Source: JAEULH01 sp963789785 (GTDB lineage: Bacteria; Pseudomonadota; Alphaproteobacteria; Rhodospirillales; Defluviicoccaceae). From it: a stretch of 64,000 nt of DNA. This document shows, piece after piece, positions 15,693 through 25,566 of this stretch. The stretch lies in contig CAWBNC010000003.1 of assembly GCA_963789785.1 (NCBI GenBank), forward strand, positions 1 through 64,000, given 5' to 3'. The translations under genes were made by a program, and so were the position numbers. Within the stretch, counting starts at the first letter, position 1, and every line of letters starts with the position of its first letter. The notes under the pieces are model-generated. The model was not told the DNA's origin, made no database searches, and saw only the letters and a list, made by a program, of their open reading frames with translations.

Positions 15693-17402
15693 ATGGCCGA
15701 CGCACCGCGGACCCGCATTCATCCGGCCGTGCACGAGCTGCGCGGTCGACTTGTCAGAGGCGAACTCGGCCGGCGCGACTTCCTCGCCGCCGCAACCCGG
15801 CTGGGATTGAGCGCCGCCGCGGCGGTGGCCATGGCCGGCGTCGCCCCCGTCCGCCGGCGCGCGATGGCCGCGGACTCCGCGGCGTCGGGCGAGACGCCCA
15901 GGTTCGGCGGGACCCTGCGCTGTTCGATGAACGTCAAGGAGATCACCGATCCCGCCACCTACGACTGGTCGGAGAAGGCCAACGTCGCGCGCCACATGGT
16001 CGAGCCGCTGGTCCGCATCAACAACGAGAACATCGCCGAGCCGTATCTCGCCGAGCGCTGGGAGGCCTCCGACGACCTCAAGACCTGGACCTTCTACCTC
16101 CGCCCGGGTGTGCGCTGGTCCAACGGCGATGCGTTCGGCGCCGACGATGTGGTCTACAACGTCGAGCGCTGGCTCGATCCGAAGACGGGCTCGTCGAATC
16201 TCAGCCGCTTCAGCGCCATGACCTCGACCGTGGACGCCGGGATGGTCGACGCCGAGGGCAAGCCGGTGTTGAAGACGAGCGGGTCGGCGGGCGCCGTCGA
16301 GAAGGTCGACGAGCACACCGTCCGCTTTCACCTCAACCATCCGGACGTCACCATTCCCGAGAGCCTGGCCGACTACCCGGCGCTCATCGTCCACCGCAAC
16401 TTTGCCGAGGACGGCGGCGATCTGGCCAAAAACCCGGTCGGCACCGGTCCCTTCCTGCTCAAAGAGATCGCGGTCGGGGAGAAGGCGGTTCTTGCCAAGC
16501 GCACGGATGCGCCATGGTGGGGCGGCGACGTCTACCTCGACGGCATCGTCTACATCGATCACGGCGCCGACGCGGCGGCGCAGATCGCGGCGCTGGTTTC
16601 CGATCAGGCCGACACCAACCTGCGCACCTCGGTCGAGCAGGTCGATACCATCCGCGCGATCCCGACCCTGCGGCTGCTGGAGGCGGCGACCGCCAGCACC
16701 GGGCTTGCGCGCATGAAGGTGACCGCCAAGCCCTTCGACGATCTTCGCGTGCGCCGCGCGATCCAGGCCTGCGTCGATCACGAACGCTGGCTGGAGCTCA
16801 CCTATCGCGGCTTCGGCGGGGTGGGCGAGGATCACCACGTTTCGCCGATCCACCCGGAATACGCGGAGCTGCCCCGGCTCAAGCAGGACTACGCGCTGGC
16901 CAAGAAGCTGCTCGCCGATGCCGGTCACGGCGACGGCCTGCGGCTCTCGATCGACTGCTCGGCGACCCCGACCTTCGAGCAGAACGCCTGCAAGGCCCTG
17001 TCCGAGATGTGCCGGCCGGCGGGCATCACCATCGCCATCAACGTCCTGCCCGGCGGCACCTACTGGGATCGCTGGCTGACGACGCCGTTCGGCTTCACCT
17101 CGTGGGCGCACCGACCGCTCGGCATCCAGTCGCTGAATCTGGCCTATCGCACCGGTGCGCCGTGGAACGAGACCTCGTATTCGAACCCCGAGTTCGACCG
17201 GCTGCTCGACGAGGCCGGCACCATGCTCGACCCGGACAAGCGGCGCGTGGTCATGGCCAAGCTCGAGGCCATCCTCCAGGGCGACGCGATCATTCCCCAG
17301 GCGTTGTGGCGGTCGATCTTCGTCGTCGCCAACCAGCGGGTGCACAATCTCCACGCCCATCCGGCCGAGGAGCACTATTACAACAAGGTCTGGCTGGCGT
17401 AG
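15693..17402 (+). CDS. ABC transporter substrate-binding protein, family 5 (peptide/opine type), Tat-exported
   Basis: A periplasmic binding protein of 569 aa for a peptide-like or opine-like solute. A twin-arginine signal is visible at residues 26-30 (GRRDF) followed by a hydrophobic stretch (LAAATRLGLSAAAAVAMAG). The mature part has the SBP_bac_5 features FYLRPGVRWSNGDAFGADDV and GTGPFLLKE. The frame is intact. I chose the ATG at 15693; an upstream open stretch reaches 15444 but would place the signal internally. It is the first gene of a complete uptake operon, with permeases and a double ATPase following. Tat export suggests folding before export, which is uncommon but known in this family. 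Confidence 0.9.
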   Translation: MADAPRTRIHPAVHELRGRLVRGELGRRDFLAAATRLGLSAAAAVAMAGVAPVRRRAMAADSAASGETPRFGGTLRCSMNVKEITDPATYDWSEKANVARHMVEPLVRINNENIAEPYLAERWEASDDLKTWTFYLRPGVRWSNGDAFGADDVVYNVERWLDPKTGSSNLSRFSAMTSTVDAGMVDAEGKPVLKTSGSAGAVEKVDEHTVRFHLNHPDVTIPESLADYPALIVHRNFAEDGGDLAKNPVGTGPFLLKEIAVGEKAVLAKRTDAPWWGGDVYLDGIVYIDHGADAAAQIAALVSDQADTNLRTSVEQVDTIRAIPTLRLLEAATASTGLARMKVTAKPFDDLRVRRAIQACVDHERWLELTYRGFGGVGEDHHVSPIHPEYAELPRLKQDYALAKKLLADAGHGDGLRLSIDCSATPTFEQNACKALSEMCRPAGITIAINVLPGGTYWDRWLTTPFGFTSWAHRPLGIQSLNLAYRTGAPWNETSYSNPEFDRLLDEAGTMLDPDKRRVVMAKLEAILQGDAIIPQALWRSIFVVANQRVHNLHAHPAEEHYYNKVWLA

Positions 17403-17444
17403 GGCGACGGACAGGGAGGGCGCCGGGCGAGGCGGGACGCGGGC

Positions 17445-18377
17445 ATGGTGATCTTTATCCTCAAGCGCCTCGCGCTGATGGCGCTGACCATGCTCGTCGT
17501 TTCGGCTTTGCTGTTCCTGCTGCTCGAACTGACCCCCGGCAGCGTTGCGACCAAGGTTCTCGGCCCCTACGCCACGCCGGAGCAGAAGCAGCTCTGGCTG
17601 GCGGCGAACGGCTACCTCGAGCCGGTGTGGAGCCGGTATGTCGGCTGGCTCGGCCGCTTCATTAGCGGCGATTTCGGCCAGTCCATCCGCTTCAAGGTGC
17701 CGGTCGCCGATGTGCTGTGGCCGCGGCTTTGGAGCACGGCGATTCTCGGCTTCTGGACATTCGCGATCATGATCCCGCTGTCACTGGGGCTGGGCGTTCT
17801 GGCCGGGATGCGCGAGGGCGCCGGGCTCGATCGCGCGATCTCGGTCACGAGCATCGTCACGACCTCGATCCCCGAATTCGCCAGCGCGGTCCTGCTCTCT
17901 GCAATCTTCGTCTTCTGGCTTGGGCTACTGCCGGGAACGAGCCCGATGACCAGCGGCTTCGACTGGCGTCAGCTCGTTCTGCCGGTGCTGGTCCTCATCC
18001 TCTACGACTTCGGCTACGTCACGCGGATGACCCGGGCTGCCATGGCGGAAGTGATGACCATGCCGTACATCCGCACGGCCGAGCTCAAGGGCCTGCCGCG
18101 CCGGCAGGTGATCGTCCGCCATGCCCTGCGCAACGCGCTGATCGCGCCGTTTACGGTGATCACGCTGCAGATCAACTGGCTGCTCTCGGGTGTGATCGTC
18201 GTCGAGTACTTCTTCGCCTACAAGGGCTTCGGCGCGCTGCTGCTCGAAGCCTCGCTCAACCAGGACATCTTCCTGATCGAGGCCTGCGCCATGATCGCCG
18301 TCTTCGTTGCAGCGGCGACCCAGACGGTGGCTGACATCGGCTACACCGTGCTCAACCCGAGGATCCGCTTCGCATGA
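17445..18377 (+). CDS. ABC transporter permease, DppB/OppB type
   Basis: An inner-membrane permease of 310 aa with six predicted helices, starting MVIFILKRLALMALTML. The periplasmic loop after helix 1 has the TPG motif (LLELTPGSVA). The cytoplasmic EAA loop reads AELKGLPRRQVIVRHAL. It forms the translocation channel with the next gene. It begins 42 bp after the binding-protein gene and is in a clean frame. Confidence 0.9.
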   Translation: MVIFILKRLALMALTMLVVSALLFLLLELTPGSVATKVLGPYATPEQKQLWLAANGYLEPVWSRYVGWLGRFISGDFGQSIRFKVPVADVLWPRLWSTAILGFWTFAIMIPLSLGLGVLAGMREGAGLDRAISVTSIVTTSIPEFASAVLLSAIFVFWLGLLPGTSPMTSGFDWRQLVLPVLVLILYDFGYVTRMTRAAMAEVMTMPYIRTAELKGLPRRQVIVRHALRNALIAPFTVITLQINWLLSGVIVVEYFFAYKGFGALLLEASLNQDIFLIEACAMIAVFVAAATQTVADIGYTVLNPRIRFA

Positions 18378-18387
18378 GGACGCAGCC

Positions 18388-19316
18388 GTGAGCCGCCCGG
18401 GCGAGACGACGGCGAACGGGGCGAGACGACGAGCGACACCGCAAGCCCGGCGGCATCGCTGCCGGGGACGCTGCGCCGGGCGGTCGGCTCCTTCGCGCTG
18501 CTGGCCGAGAGCCCCGTGGCCATGGTCGGCGCCGGGCTGGTGGCTTTCTGGATCGTCGTCGCGATCCTCGCCCCCTGGCTGGCGCCATTCGAGCCGAACG
18601 CGACATTGCAACCCTTCGCCAAGCCCGGTGCCGCCTACGCCGCCGCCGGCGGCACCTTCTGGCTCGGCACCGACCAGCTCGGCCGCGACATTCTCTCGCG
18701 GCTGATCTGGGGATCGCGCACGGTCCTCCTCTACGCCCCGGCCGCGACCGCGATCGCCTACGCCATAGGGATCGGCATGGGCCTCGCCGCCGGCTACTTC
18801 CGCGGCTGGACCGACGAGCTGCTGTCGTTCCTCGCCAACGTAATCCTCTCGTTCCCCGTGCTGGTCCTCTACATTCTCATCATCACCACCATCGGCGCCT
18901 CGGGGCTGAACATCATCATCGCCATCACCTTCGCCAGCGCGCCCGGGATCATGCGGATCGTCCGCGGTCTGGTGCTCGATCTGCGCAACCGCGAGTACGT
19001 CGCCGCCGCGCGAACCCGCGGCGAGTCGGCGTGGTACATCATGCTGGTCGAGATCCTGCCCAACGCCCGCGGCCCGCTGATCGTCGACGCCTGCCTGCGG
19101 CTCGGCTACGTCGTCATCACCATCGGCGTGCTCGGCTTCCTCGGCCTCGGTCTGCCGCCGCCCGACCCCGATTGGGGCGGCATGATCAACGAGGCGCGGC
19201 CGGTGGCGCTGGCCTTTCCGCACATGACCATCTTTCCCTGCATCGCCATCAGCTCGCTGATCCTCGGCTTCAATCTGCTTGCCGATGGCCTGCGCGAAAT
19301 CTCGCTCAGGGACTGA
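18388..19316 (+). CDS. ABC transporter permease, DppC/OppC type (frameshift near 5' end)
   Basis: The second permease of the peptide-type transporter. The clean part from 18516 carries the DppC core: HPLG-equivalent FWLGTDQLGRDILSRLIWG, six helices and the EAA loop (AARTRGESAWYIMLVEILP). Codons upstream of 18516, in the same frame, still read as the normal cytoplasmic lead (TLRRAVGSFALLAESPVAM). The GTG at 18388 is in another frame, so I infer an indel near 18420, within a repeated GGGCGAGACGACG. The stop is 1 bp before the ATPase ATG. Confidence 0.82.
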
Positions 19317-19317
19317 G

Positions 19318-21423
19318 ATGACCGACGAAACCGCCGGCACGCCTCTGCTCGAAATCGACCGGCTGGCGGTCAGCTACGCCAGCCGCGGCGGCGCCATCCC
19401 GGCGGTTGTCGATCTTTCGCTCAGCATCGCCGCCGGCGAGAGCGTCGGCCTCGTCGGCGAGTCCGGCTGCGGCAAGTCGACCGTGGCGATGGCGATCCTG
19501 CGCGCGTTGGGGCGCAACGGCGCCATCGTCGGCGGCAGCGTCCGCTTTCGCGGCCGGAACCTGGCCGAGCTCGACAGCGACGGCCTGCGCGCCTTGCGTG
19601 GCGGCGAGATCGCGATGGTCTATCAGGAGCCGATGGCGGCGCTCAATCCGAGCCTGACGGTGGCGACCCAGCTCGCCGAAGTGCCGATGGTCCACGCCGG
19701 GATCGGCAAGAGCCGAAGCGCTACGGCGGGCCGCAACGATGCTTGGCCAGGTCGGCATCGGCGAGCCCGGCCGCGTGCTTGGCGCCTATCCGCATCAGCT
19801 CTCCGGCGGCCAGCAGCAGCGGGTGGTGATCGCCATGGCGCTGCTCGGCGATCCGGCGCTGCTGCTGCTGGACGAGCCGACGACGGCGCTGGACGTCACC
19901 GTCGAGGCCGGCATCGTCAAGCTGATCGCGCGAGATCGGGCGCCGGTTCGGCACCGCCCAGCTCTACATCTCGCACAATCTCGGCCTGATCCTCGATACC
20001 TGCTCGCGCGTCTGCGGTGATGTACGCCGGCCAGATCGTCGAGGAGGGGCCGGCAGAGGCCCTGTTCCGCCGGCCGCGTCATCCCTACACGCAAGGCCTG
20101 ATCGCCTGTATTCCCGCTGCCGACCAACGACAAGAACGCGAGGCCCCTGGCGCCGATTCCGGGGCAGTTGCCGCCGCCCCGCAGACCGGCCCGCGGGCTG
20201 CGTCTTCGCTCCGCGCTGCGCTCACGCCAAGCCGGGGCTGTGCGACGTGGGCCCAATCGCGATGGAACCGGCAGATGCGCCGACGCGGCAGGTGCGCTGC
20301 GTACGCTGGCGCGAGATTGCGGCGGCCGGCATCGCCGCTCGAGGCACGGCCGGCGCGGACGCCAGTTGCGATCGGCGAGGAGGTGCTCCGGGTCACGGCC
20401 CTGCAGAAGCATTACCCGGTCGGCGAGGCCGGCATCGGCGCGCTGATCTCGGGCGAGGGCGTGCGCACCGTCAAGGCGAACGAGGCGCTGGAGTTCTCCG
20501 CCCGCCACCGCGAAACCGTCGCCATCGTCGGCGAGTCCGGCTGCGGCAAGTCGACCTTCGCCAAGGTCCTGCTCGGCCTGGAGACAGCGACCGGCGGCGC
20601 GCTTCACTTCGCCGGCGACGAAATCAGCCGCACGCCGGTCGGCTCGCGCACGGCCGCGCAGGTCGGCGCGCTGCAGATGGTGTTCCAGAATCCCGACGAG
20701 ACGCTCAATCCCAGCCACAGCATCGGCGCTCAGATCGCCCGGGTGGTGCGCAAGTTCGGCATCGAGCGGGAAGGCTCGCGCATCCGCGACCGGGTGCTCG
20801 AACTGCTCGATACGGTCAAGCTGCCGCGCGAGTTCTACCGCCGCCGCCCCCGCCAGCTCTCCGGGCGGGCAGAAGCAGCGGGTCGGCATCGCCCGGGCGT
20901 TCGCCGGCAACCCGAAGATGGTCGTCGCCGACGAGCCGATTTCGGCGCTGGACGTTTCTGTCGCCGCGGCGGTGACCGAACTGCTGATGGACATTCAGCG
21001 CGAGCACGGCACGACGCTGCTGTTCATCTCCCACGACCTCGGCGTCGTTCGCTATCTCGCCGACCGGGTGGTGGTGATGTACCTCGGCCAGATCATGGAG
21101 CGGGGAACGACGGCGCAGATCTTCGCGCCGCCCTATCATCCCTACACCGAGGCGCTGCTGGCGGCCGTGCCCATGGCCGACCCCAAAGTGACGCAAGCGC
21201 GAGATCGTTCTCGAAGGCCCGCTGCCGAGCGCGCTCGACCCGCCGGCCGGCTGCCCGTTCGTCACCCGCTGCCCGCGCAAGGTCGGCCGCATCTGCGAGG
21301 TCGAGCCGCCGCCGCAGCGAAGGCCCGCGCCGGGCCACGTGATCGCCTGCCATATCCCCCTCGACGATGCTTGCCGCAATCGAGCCGGTGTTCAGCATCG
21401 TGCCGGACGCGGCGGCGGAGTAG
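19318..21423 (+). CDS. Double-domain ABC ATPase, DppD-DppF fusion (several frameshifts)
   Basis: Two oligopeptide-type ATPase domains appear in tandem in one coding stretch of about 700 codons. Domain 1 has GESGCGKST, YPHQLSGGQQQRV and LLLLDEPTTALDVT, then VMYAGQIVEEGPAEALFRRP. Domain 2 has a second GESGCGKST, a degraded LSGG (sequence GRQKQRVGIARAF-like across a frame break), VVADEPISALDVS and the C-terminal Cys-rich tail GCPFVTRCP typical of DppF. No credible start codon or ribosome site separates them. Frame changes near 19730, 19930, 20020, 20130-20270, 20865 and 21195 make the exact sequence uncertain. Confidence 0.75.
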
Positions 21424-21449
21424 GCTTGGAAATACGCGGCGGAGGTGAC

Positions 21450-22337
21450 ATGCTCGAAGGCTTTGCCGCGCAGCGCATCCCGGTTGCCGCGGCGGGCGGC
21501 GCGGAGATCCACGTCGTCACCGGCGGCAGCGGTCCGCCGCTGCTGCTGCTCCACGGCTACCCGCAGACCCATGTCGCCTGGCATGCGGTCGCGGCGCGGC
21601 TGAGTTCGCGGTTCTCGCTGGTCCTGCCGGATCTGCGCGGCTACGGCGACAGCCGCGGGCCGCGGCCCGATCCGACCCACCACAACCACTGCAAGCGCGT
21701 TGCGGCCGGCGACATGGTCGAGGTGATGGCGGCGCTCGGCCACCACCGCTTCTTCCTCGCCGGACACGACCGCGGCGGCCGGGTCGCCCATCGGCTGGCG
21801 CTGGATTATCCGGACTGCGTCACCCGGCTGGCGCTGCTCGACATCCTGCCGACGCTGGCGGTATGGGAGACGTTGGACTGGACCGGAGCACTGGAGACCT
21901 ATCACTGGTCATTCCTCGCTCTGCCTCCGCCGGTCCCCGAACGGCTGATCGGTCACGACCCGGACTTCTACCTCCACCACCTGCTCGATCGCTGGGCCGG
22001 CAACCGGGCGGCCTTGGAGGACGACGCGGTGGAGGCCTACGCCCGCGCCTTTCGCCGGCCGTCGGTGATCAAAGCGACGTGCGAGGACTACCGCGCCGGC
22101 GCCACCATCGACCTGGACCACGACCGCGCCGACCGCGAGGCCGGGCGGCGGATCGCATCTCCGACGCTGCTGATCTGGGGACGGGGTTACCTCACGCCGA
22201 AGGCGTCAATGCCGTTGGCAATCTGGCGGGATTATGCGGACGATCTGCGCGAGGTCGCGCTCGATTGCGGCCACTTCGTCGCCGAGGAAGAGCCGGAAGC
22301 CTGTGCCGCGGCGCTCGCCTCATTCTTCGGCCGGTAA
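21450..22337 (+). CDS. Alpha/beta hydrolase, fluoroacetate/haloacetate dehalogenase-like
   Basis: A clean 295-aa alpha/beta hydrolase starting 5 bp after GGAGG. Every position known to matter in the Rhodopseudomonas fluoroacetate dehalogenase has its counterpart here. These are nucleophile D107 in GHDRGGR, carboxylate-binding R108 and R111, second acid D131 (LLDILPT), the halogen pocket H152-W153 (YHWSF) and Y214 (CEDYRAG), and catalytic H275 (DCGHF). That set predicts hydrolysis of a halogenated short-chain acid. It follows the transporter genes closely, but a functional link is only inferred. Relatives can also be epoxide hydrolases, though those lack the D-R-x-x-R arrangement. Confidence 0.85.
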   Translation: MLEGFAAQRIPVAAAGGAEIHVVTGGSGPPLLLLHGYPQTHVAWHAVAARLSSRFSLVLPDLRGYGDSRGPRPDPTHHNHCKRVAAGDMVEVMAALGHHRFFLAGHDRGGRVAHRLALDYPDCVTRLALLDILPTLAVWETLDWTGALETYHWSFLALPPPVPERLIGHDPDFYLHHLLDRWAGNRAALEDDAVEAYARAFRRPSVIKATCEDYRAGATIDLDHDRADREAGRRIASPTLLIWGRGYLTPKASMPLAIWRDYADDLREVALDCGHFVAEEEPEACAAALASFFGR

Positions 22338-23271
22338 GCCGGTCCGCATCCGGTCGATCGTCGCAGCCGCGTAGCCGGCCCGGTTTTTCCGGCGGTAACC
22401 GGCAGCAGCGGCGCGTGGCGGACGAGGATCAGCGTCACCCAGCCGTCGACGCAGATCCTGCGGACCGGACGCAGGCCGCGGGCGCGGTAGGCGGCCAGCA
22501 CCGCGCCGGCCTCGGCAACAAGAAAACCCGCCAGCACCAGCCGTCCGCCGGGGGCGAGGACCGCGGCGATTTCGCCCGGCCATGCGCCGCAGCGGCGCTG
22601 CAAGGATGTTGGCGGTTACGAGATCGAACGGCGCGGCGGCGGCGATTGCACCGGCCCGGCAGCCGCTCGCGACGACCGCTCGCACCCGCGGCGCGACCTG
22701 GTTGGCGCGCGCGTTGTCGCGGCATACCGCCACCGCGTCGGGGTCGATATCGGAGGCGACAACCGGGATCCGCCGGCTTCGCGCCATGGCCAGCGCCAGC
22801 ACACCCGAGCCGCAGCCGATATCGAGGGCGTTGGCGAAGCGCCGGCGGCGCATCCAATCCAGTGCCAGCAGGCAGCCGGCCGTTGAGCCGTGGCGGCCGG
22901 AGCCGAAGGCAAGGCCGGCGTCGATGCGCGAGGCCGATGGCGCCCGGCGGCGGCGGGCTGCGATCGTCGCTGGCGTGGATGAGAAAGCGGCCCAGGCGTA
23001 GCGGCGGAAACGCTGCGCGGCTGGCTGCCGCCCAGTCGCGCGCGCAAAGCTCATCGACCGCGGCCGGCAGGGCGATGCCGGTGGCCGCGCCGGCGAGCGA
23101 CAGGACGACGGTGAGCGCAGCCGGCTCCGGGACGCCGTCCGCCAGTGCCTCCAGCCGGACGAAACCCGGCGCCGCATCGAAGCGGGAGACCGTTGCCGCG
23201 ACCTGCGCCAACGCCGCCTCATAGGCCTCGGCGGCTTCAGCCGGCACCGACACGGCGATCCGCGTCAGCAT
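22320..23271 (-). CDS. prmA: Ribosomal protein L11 methyltransferase (frameshifted)
   Basis: PrmA trimethylates lysines and the N-terminus of ribosomal protein L11. The start MLTRIAVSVPAEAAEAYEAAL and the N-terminal domain are in one frame to about 23030. The SAM-binding core continues in another frame (AFGSGRHGSTAGCLLALDWM, ALDIGCGSGVLALAMA, VTANILAAPL). A third frame from about 22600 carries VLAPGGRLVLAGFL and the C-terminus GWVTLILVR. So at least two indels are present. The exact stop is uncertain and lies near the convergent hydrolase end. The gene is nearly contiguous with the helicase gene (3 bp). Confidence 0.8.
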
Positions 23272-23274
23272 CGC

Positions 23275-25566
23275 TCAGGCCGGTTCGACGAAGCTGTGAA
23301 TGACGGTCTTGGTCCCGGCCTTTTCGAAGGCGATCTGCAGCTTGTCGCCGCTGACATCGAGGATCCGGCCGTAGCCGAACTTCTGGTGAAAGATCCGCTG
23401 ACCGGCGGAGAAGGCGCTTTTCGGCTCGGCCCGGGTCTGGACCTTGTAGGCGACGCCGTCCAACAGCGGCGGCGTCCGTCTTGCGGCGCCCGGCGACGAC
23501 GCCGGAGCCGGCGCCGAGAATCGCTCCGCCTCGTCCGGTGCGTCGAGAAATGGCATGCGCGCGCCGAACAGGCCCGGCGCGGCGACATAGTCCGTCGCCT
23601 CGCGCGGCAGTTCGGCGATGAAGCGCGAGGCCATGGCGTTCTGCCAGTAGCCGAAGACCATGCGGTTGGCCGCGTGGAAGACGATGGCCCGCTGGCGCGC
23701 CCGGGTCAGGCCGACATAGGCCAGCCGCCGCTCCTCCTCAAGCGCGGCGGCGCCGCCTTCGTCGAGCGAGCGCTGGTTGGGGAAGACCCCCTCCTCCCAT
23801 CCGGGCAGGAACACGGTGTCGAACTCGAGCCCCTTAGCCGCGTGCAGGGTCATGACGCTGAGCTTGTCGTCGCCCGCGGCCTCGTCGTTGTCCATGACCA
23901 GGCTGACGTGTTCGAGAAACCCGGCGATGCCGTCGAACTCGGCGATGGCGGCGACCAGCTCCTTGAGATTTTCCAGCCGCCCGCGCCGCTTCCGGGCTGC
24001 GGTCCGCCTGCCACATGGCAGTATATCCGGACTCGTCGAGGATGGTGCGGACCAGATCGGGCGGCGACTGTGTCGCCAGCGAGGCGCGCCACCGGCCGAG
24101 ATCGTCGAGAAGCCCGCACAAGGCACGGCGCGCTTGCGGCTTGAGCTCGTCGGTCTGCACCAGCCGGGCGGCGGCGGCGCCGAGCGACAGGCCCGCCTGC
24201 CCGGCGAGCACGTGCATGGCGCGCAGCGAGGCCGCGCCGAGCCCGCGCTTCGGCACGTTGACGATCCGCTCGAAGGCGAGGTCGTCGTCCTCCTGGACAA
24301 CGACGCGGAGGTAGGCGACGGCGTCGCGGATCTCCTGGCGCTCGTAGAACCGGGCGCCGCCGACGATCCGGTAGGGAATGCCGGTGACGATCAGCCGTTC
24401 CTCGAACTCCCGGGTCTGGAAGCCGGCGCGGACGAGCACCGCCATCCGGCTCAGCGCGTGCCCCTTCGCCTGCAGCGCTTCGACCTCGGCAGCAGACCGT
24501 CCGCGCCTCGTCCTCGCCGTCCCAGACCCCGCGCACCGTGACCTTCTCGCCCTCGCCGAGCTGGGTCCACAGGGTCTTGCCGAGCCGGCCGCGATTGTGG
24601 GCGATCAGCCCGGAGGCGGCGGCGAGGATGTGCGGGGTCGAGCGATAGTTGCACTCCAGACGGATCACCGTCGCGCCGGGGAAGTCGCGCTCGAAGCGGA
24701 GGATGTTGCCGACCTCGGCGCCGCGCCAGGAGTAGATCGACTGGTCGTCGTCGCCGACGCAGCAGATGTTGCGGTGGGTCCGCGCCAGGGCGCGCAGCCA
24801 GAGGTACTGGGCGACGTTGGTGTCCTGATACTCGTCGACGAGGATGTAGCGGAACTGGCGCTGGTAGCGTTCGAGAACGTCCGCCTCGGCGGTGAACAGC
24901 GACAGCGTGTGCAGCAGCAGATCGCCGAAATCGCAGGCGTTCAGCACCCGCAGCCGCTCCTGATACTCGCCGTAGAGCGCCAGCGCGAGGCCGTCGGCGG
25001 CGTCCGCGCCCTCGGCGGCGGTGACCTTGTCGGGCACGAGGCCGCGGTCCTTCCACCGCTGGATCAGCGACAGGATCAGCCGCGGCGGGGTTTTCTTGGT
25101 GTCGACCCGGCGGGCGTCGAGGAGCTGCTTGACCAGCCGCTGCTGGTCGTCGGCGTCGAGAATGGTGAAGTTCGCCCGGAGCCCGATGCGCTCGGCGTGG
25201 GCGCGCAGCATCCGCGCGGCGATGGCGTGGAAGGTACCGACCCACCAGCCCTCGACCGAGCAGCCGAGCAGGTCCGGCGACCCGCTCGCGCATCTCCCGC
25301 GCCGCCTTGTTGGTGAAGGTGACGGCGAGCACCTGCCACGGCCGGGCGCGGCCCGAGGCGAGCACGTGGGCAAGCCGGGTGGTGAGAACCCGGGTCTTGC
25401 CGGTGCCGGCGCCGGCGAGGACCAGCACCGGTCCCTCGATGGACTCGACCGCCCGGAGCTGCATTTCATTGAGCTGGGCGAGATAGGCGCGCGCCGGCGC
25501 CGCGCACGGGATCTGAAGCGCCGGACGACGGCGGTGGAAGCGAACTCGGAAAAATCGTTCATACAC
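23275..25566 (-). CDS. uvrD: UvrD/PcrA-type superfamily 1 DNA helicase (frameshifted)
   Basis: An ATP-dependent 3'-5' helicase of about 760 aa acting in nucleotide-excision and mismatch repair. Motifs in order: Q motif LNEMQLRAVE, Walker A AGAGTGKTRVL, Ia TFTNKAAREM, Walker B VDEYQDTN, III GDDDQSIYSWRGA, IV LECNYRS, V TLHAAKGLEF and VI YVGLTRAR. The PcrA-type C-terminal tail has IFHQKFGYGRIL, a Tudor-like RNA polymerase-binding element. Frames change near 25280, 24490 and 24000. The start is a GTG at 25566, or the ATG at 25562 if another indel is assumed. It overlaps the channel gene's stop by 8 bp. Confidence 0.85.

Noticed and set aside
15435..17375. A 646-codon minus-strand frame opposite the solute-binding protein
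   Set aside because: Pure antisense to a clear family 5 binding protein; composition is that of a GC-rich shadow.
17925..19340. A 471-codon minus-strand frame over the two peptide permeases
   Set aside because: The plus strand has strong permease motifs; the minus frame is low-complexity Asp/Gln/Arg/Gly-rich.
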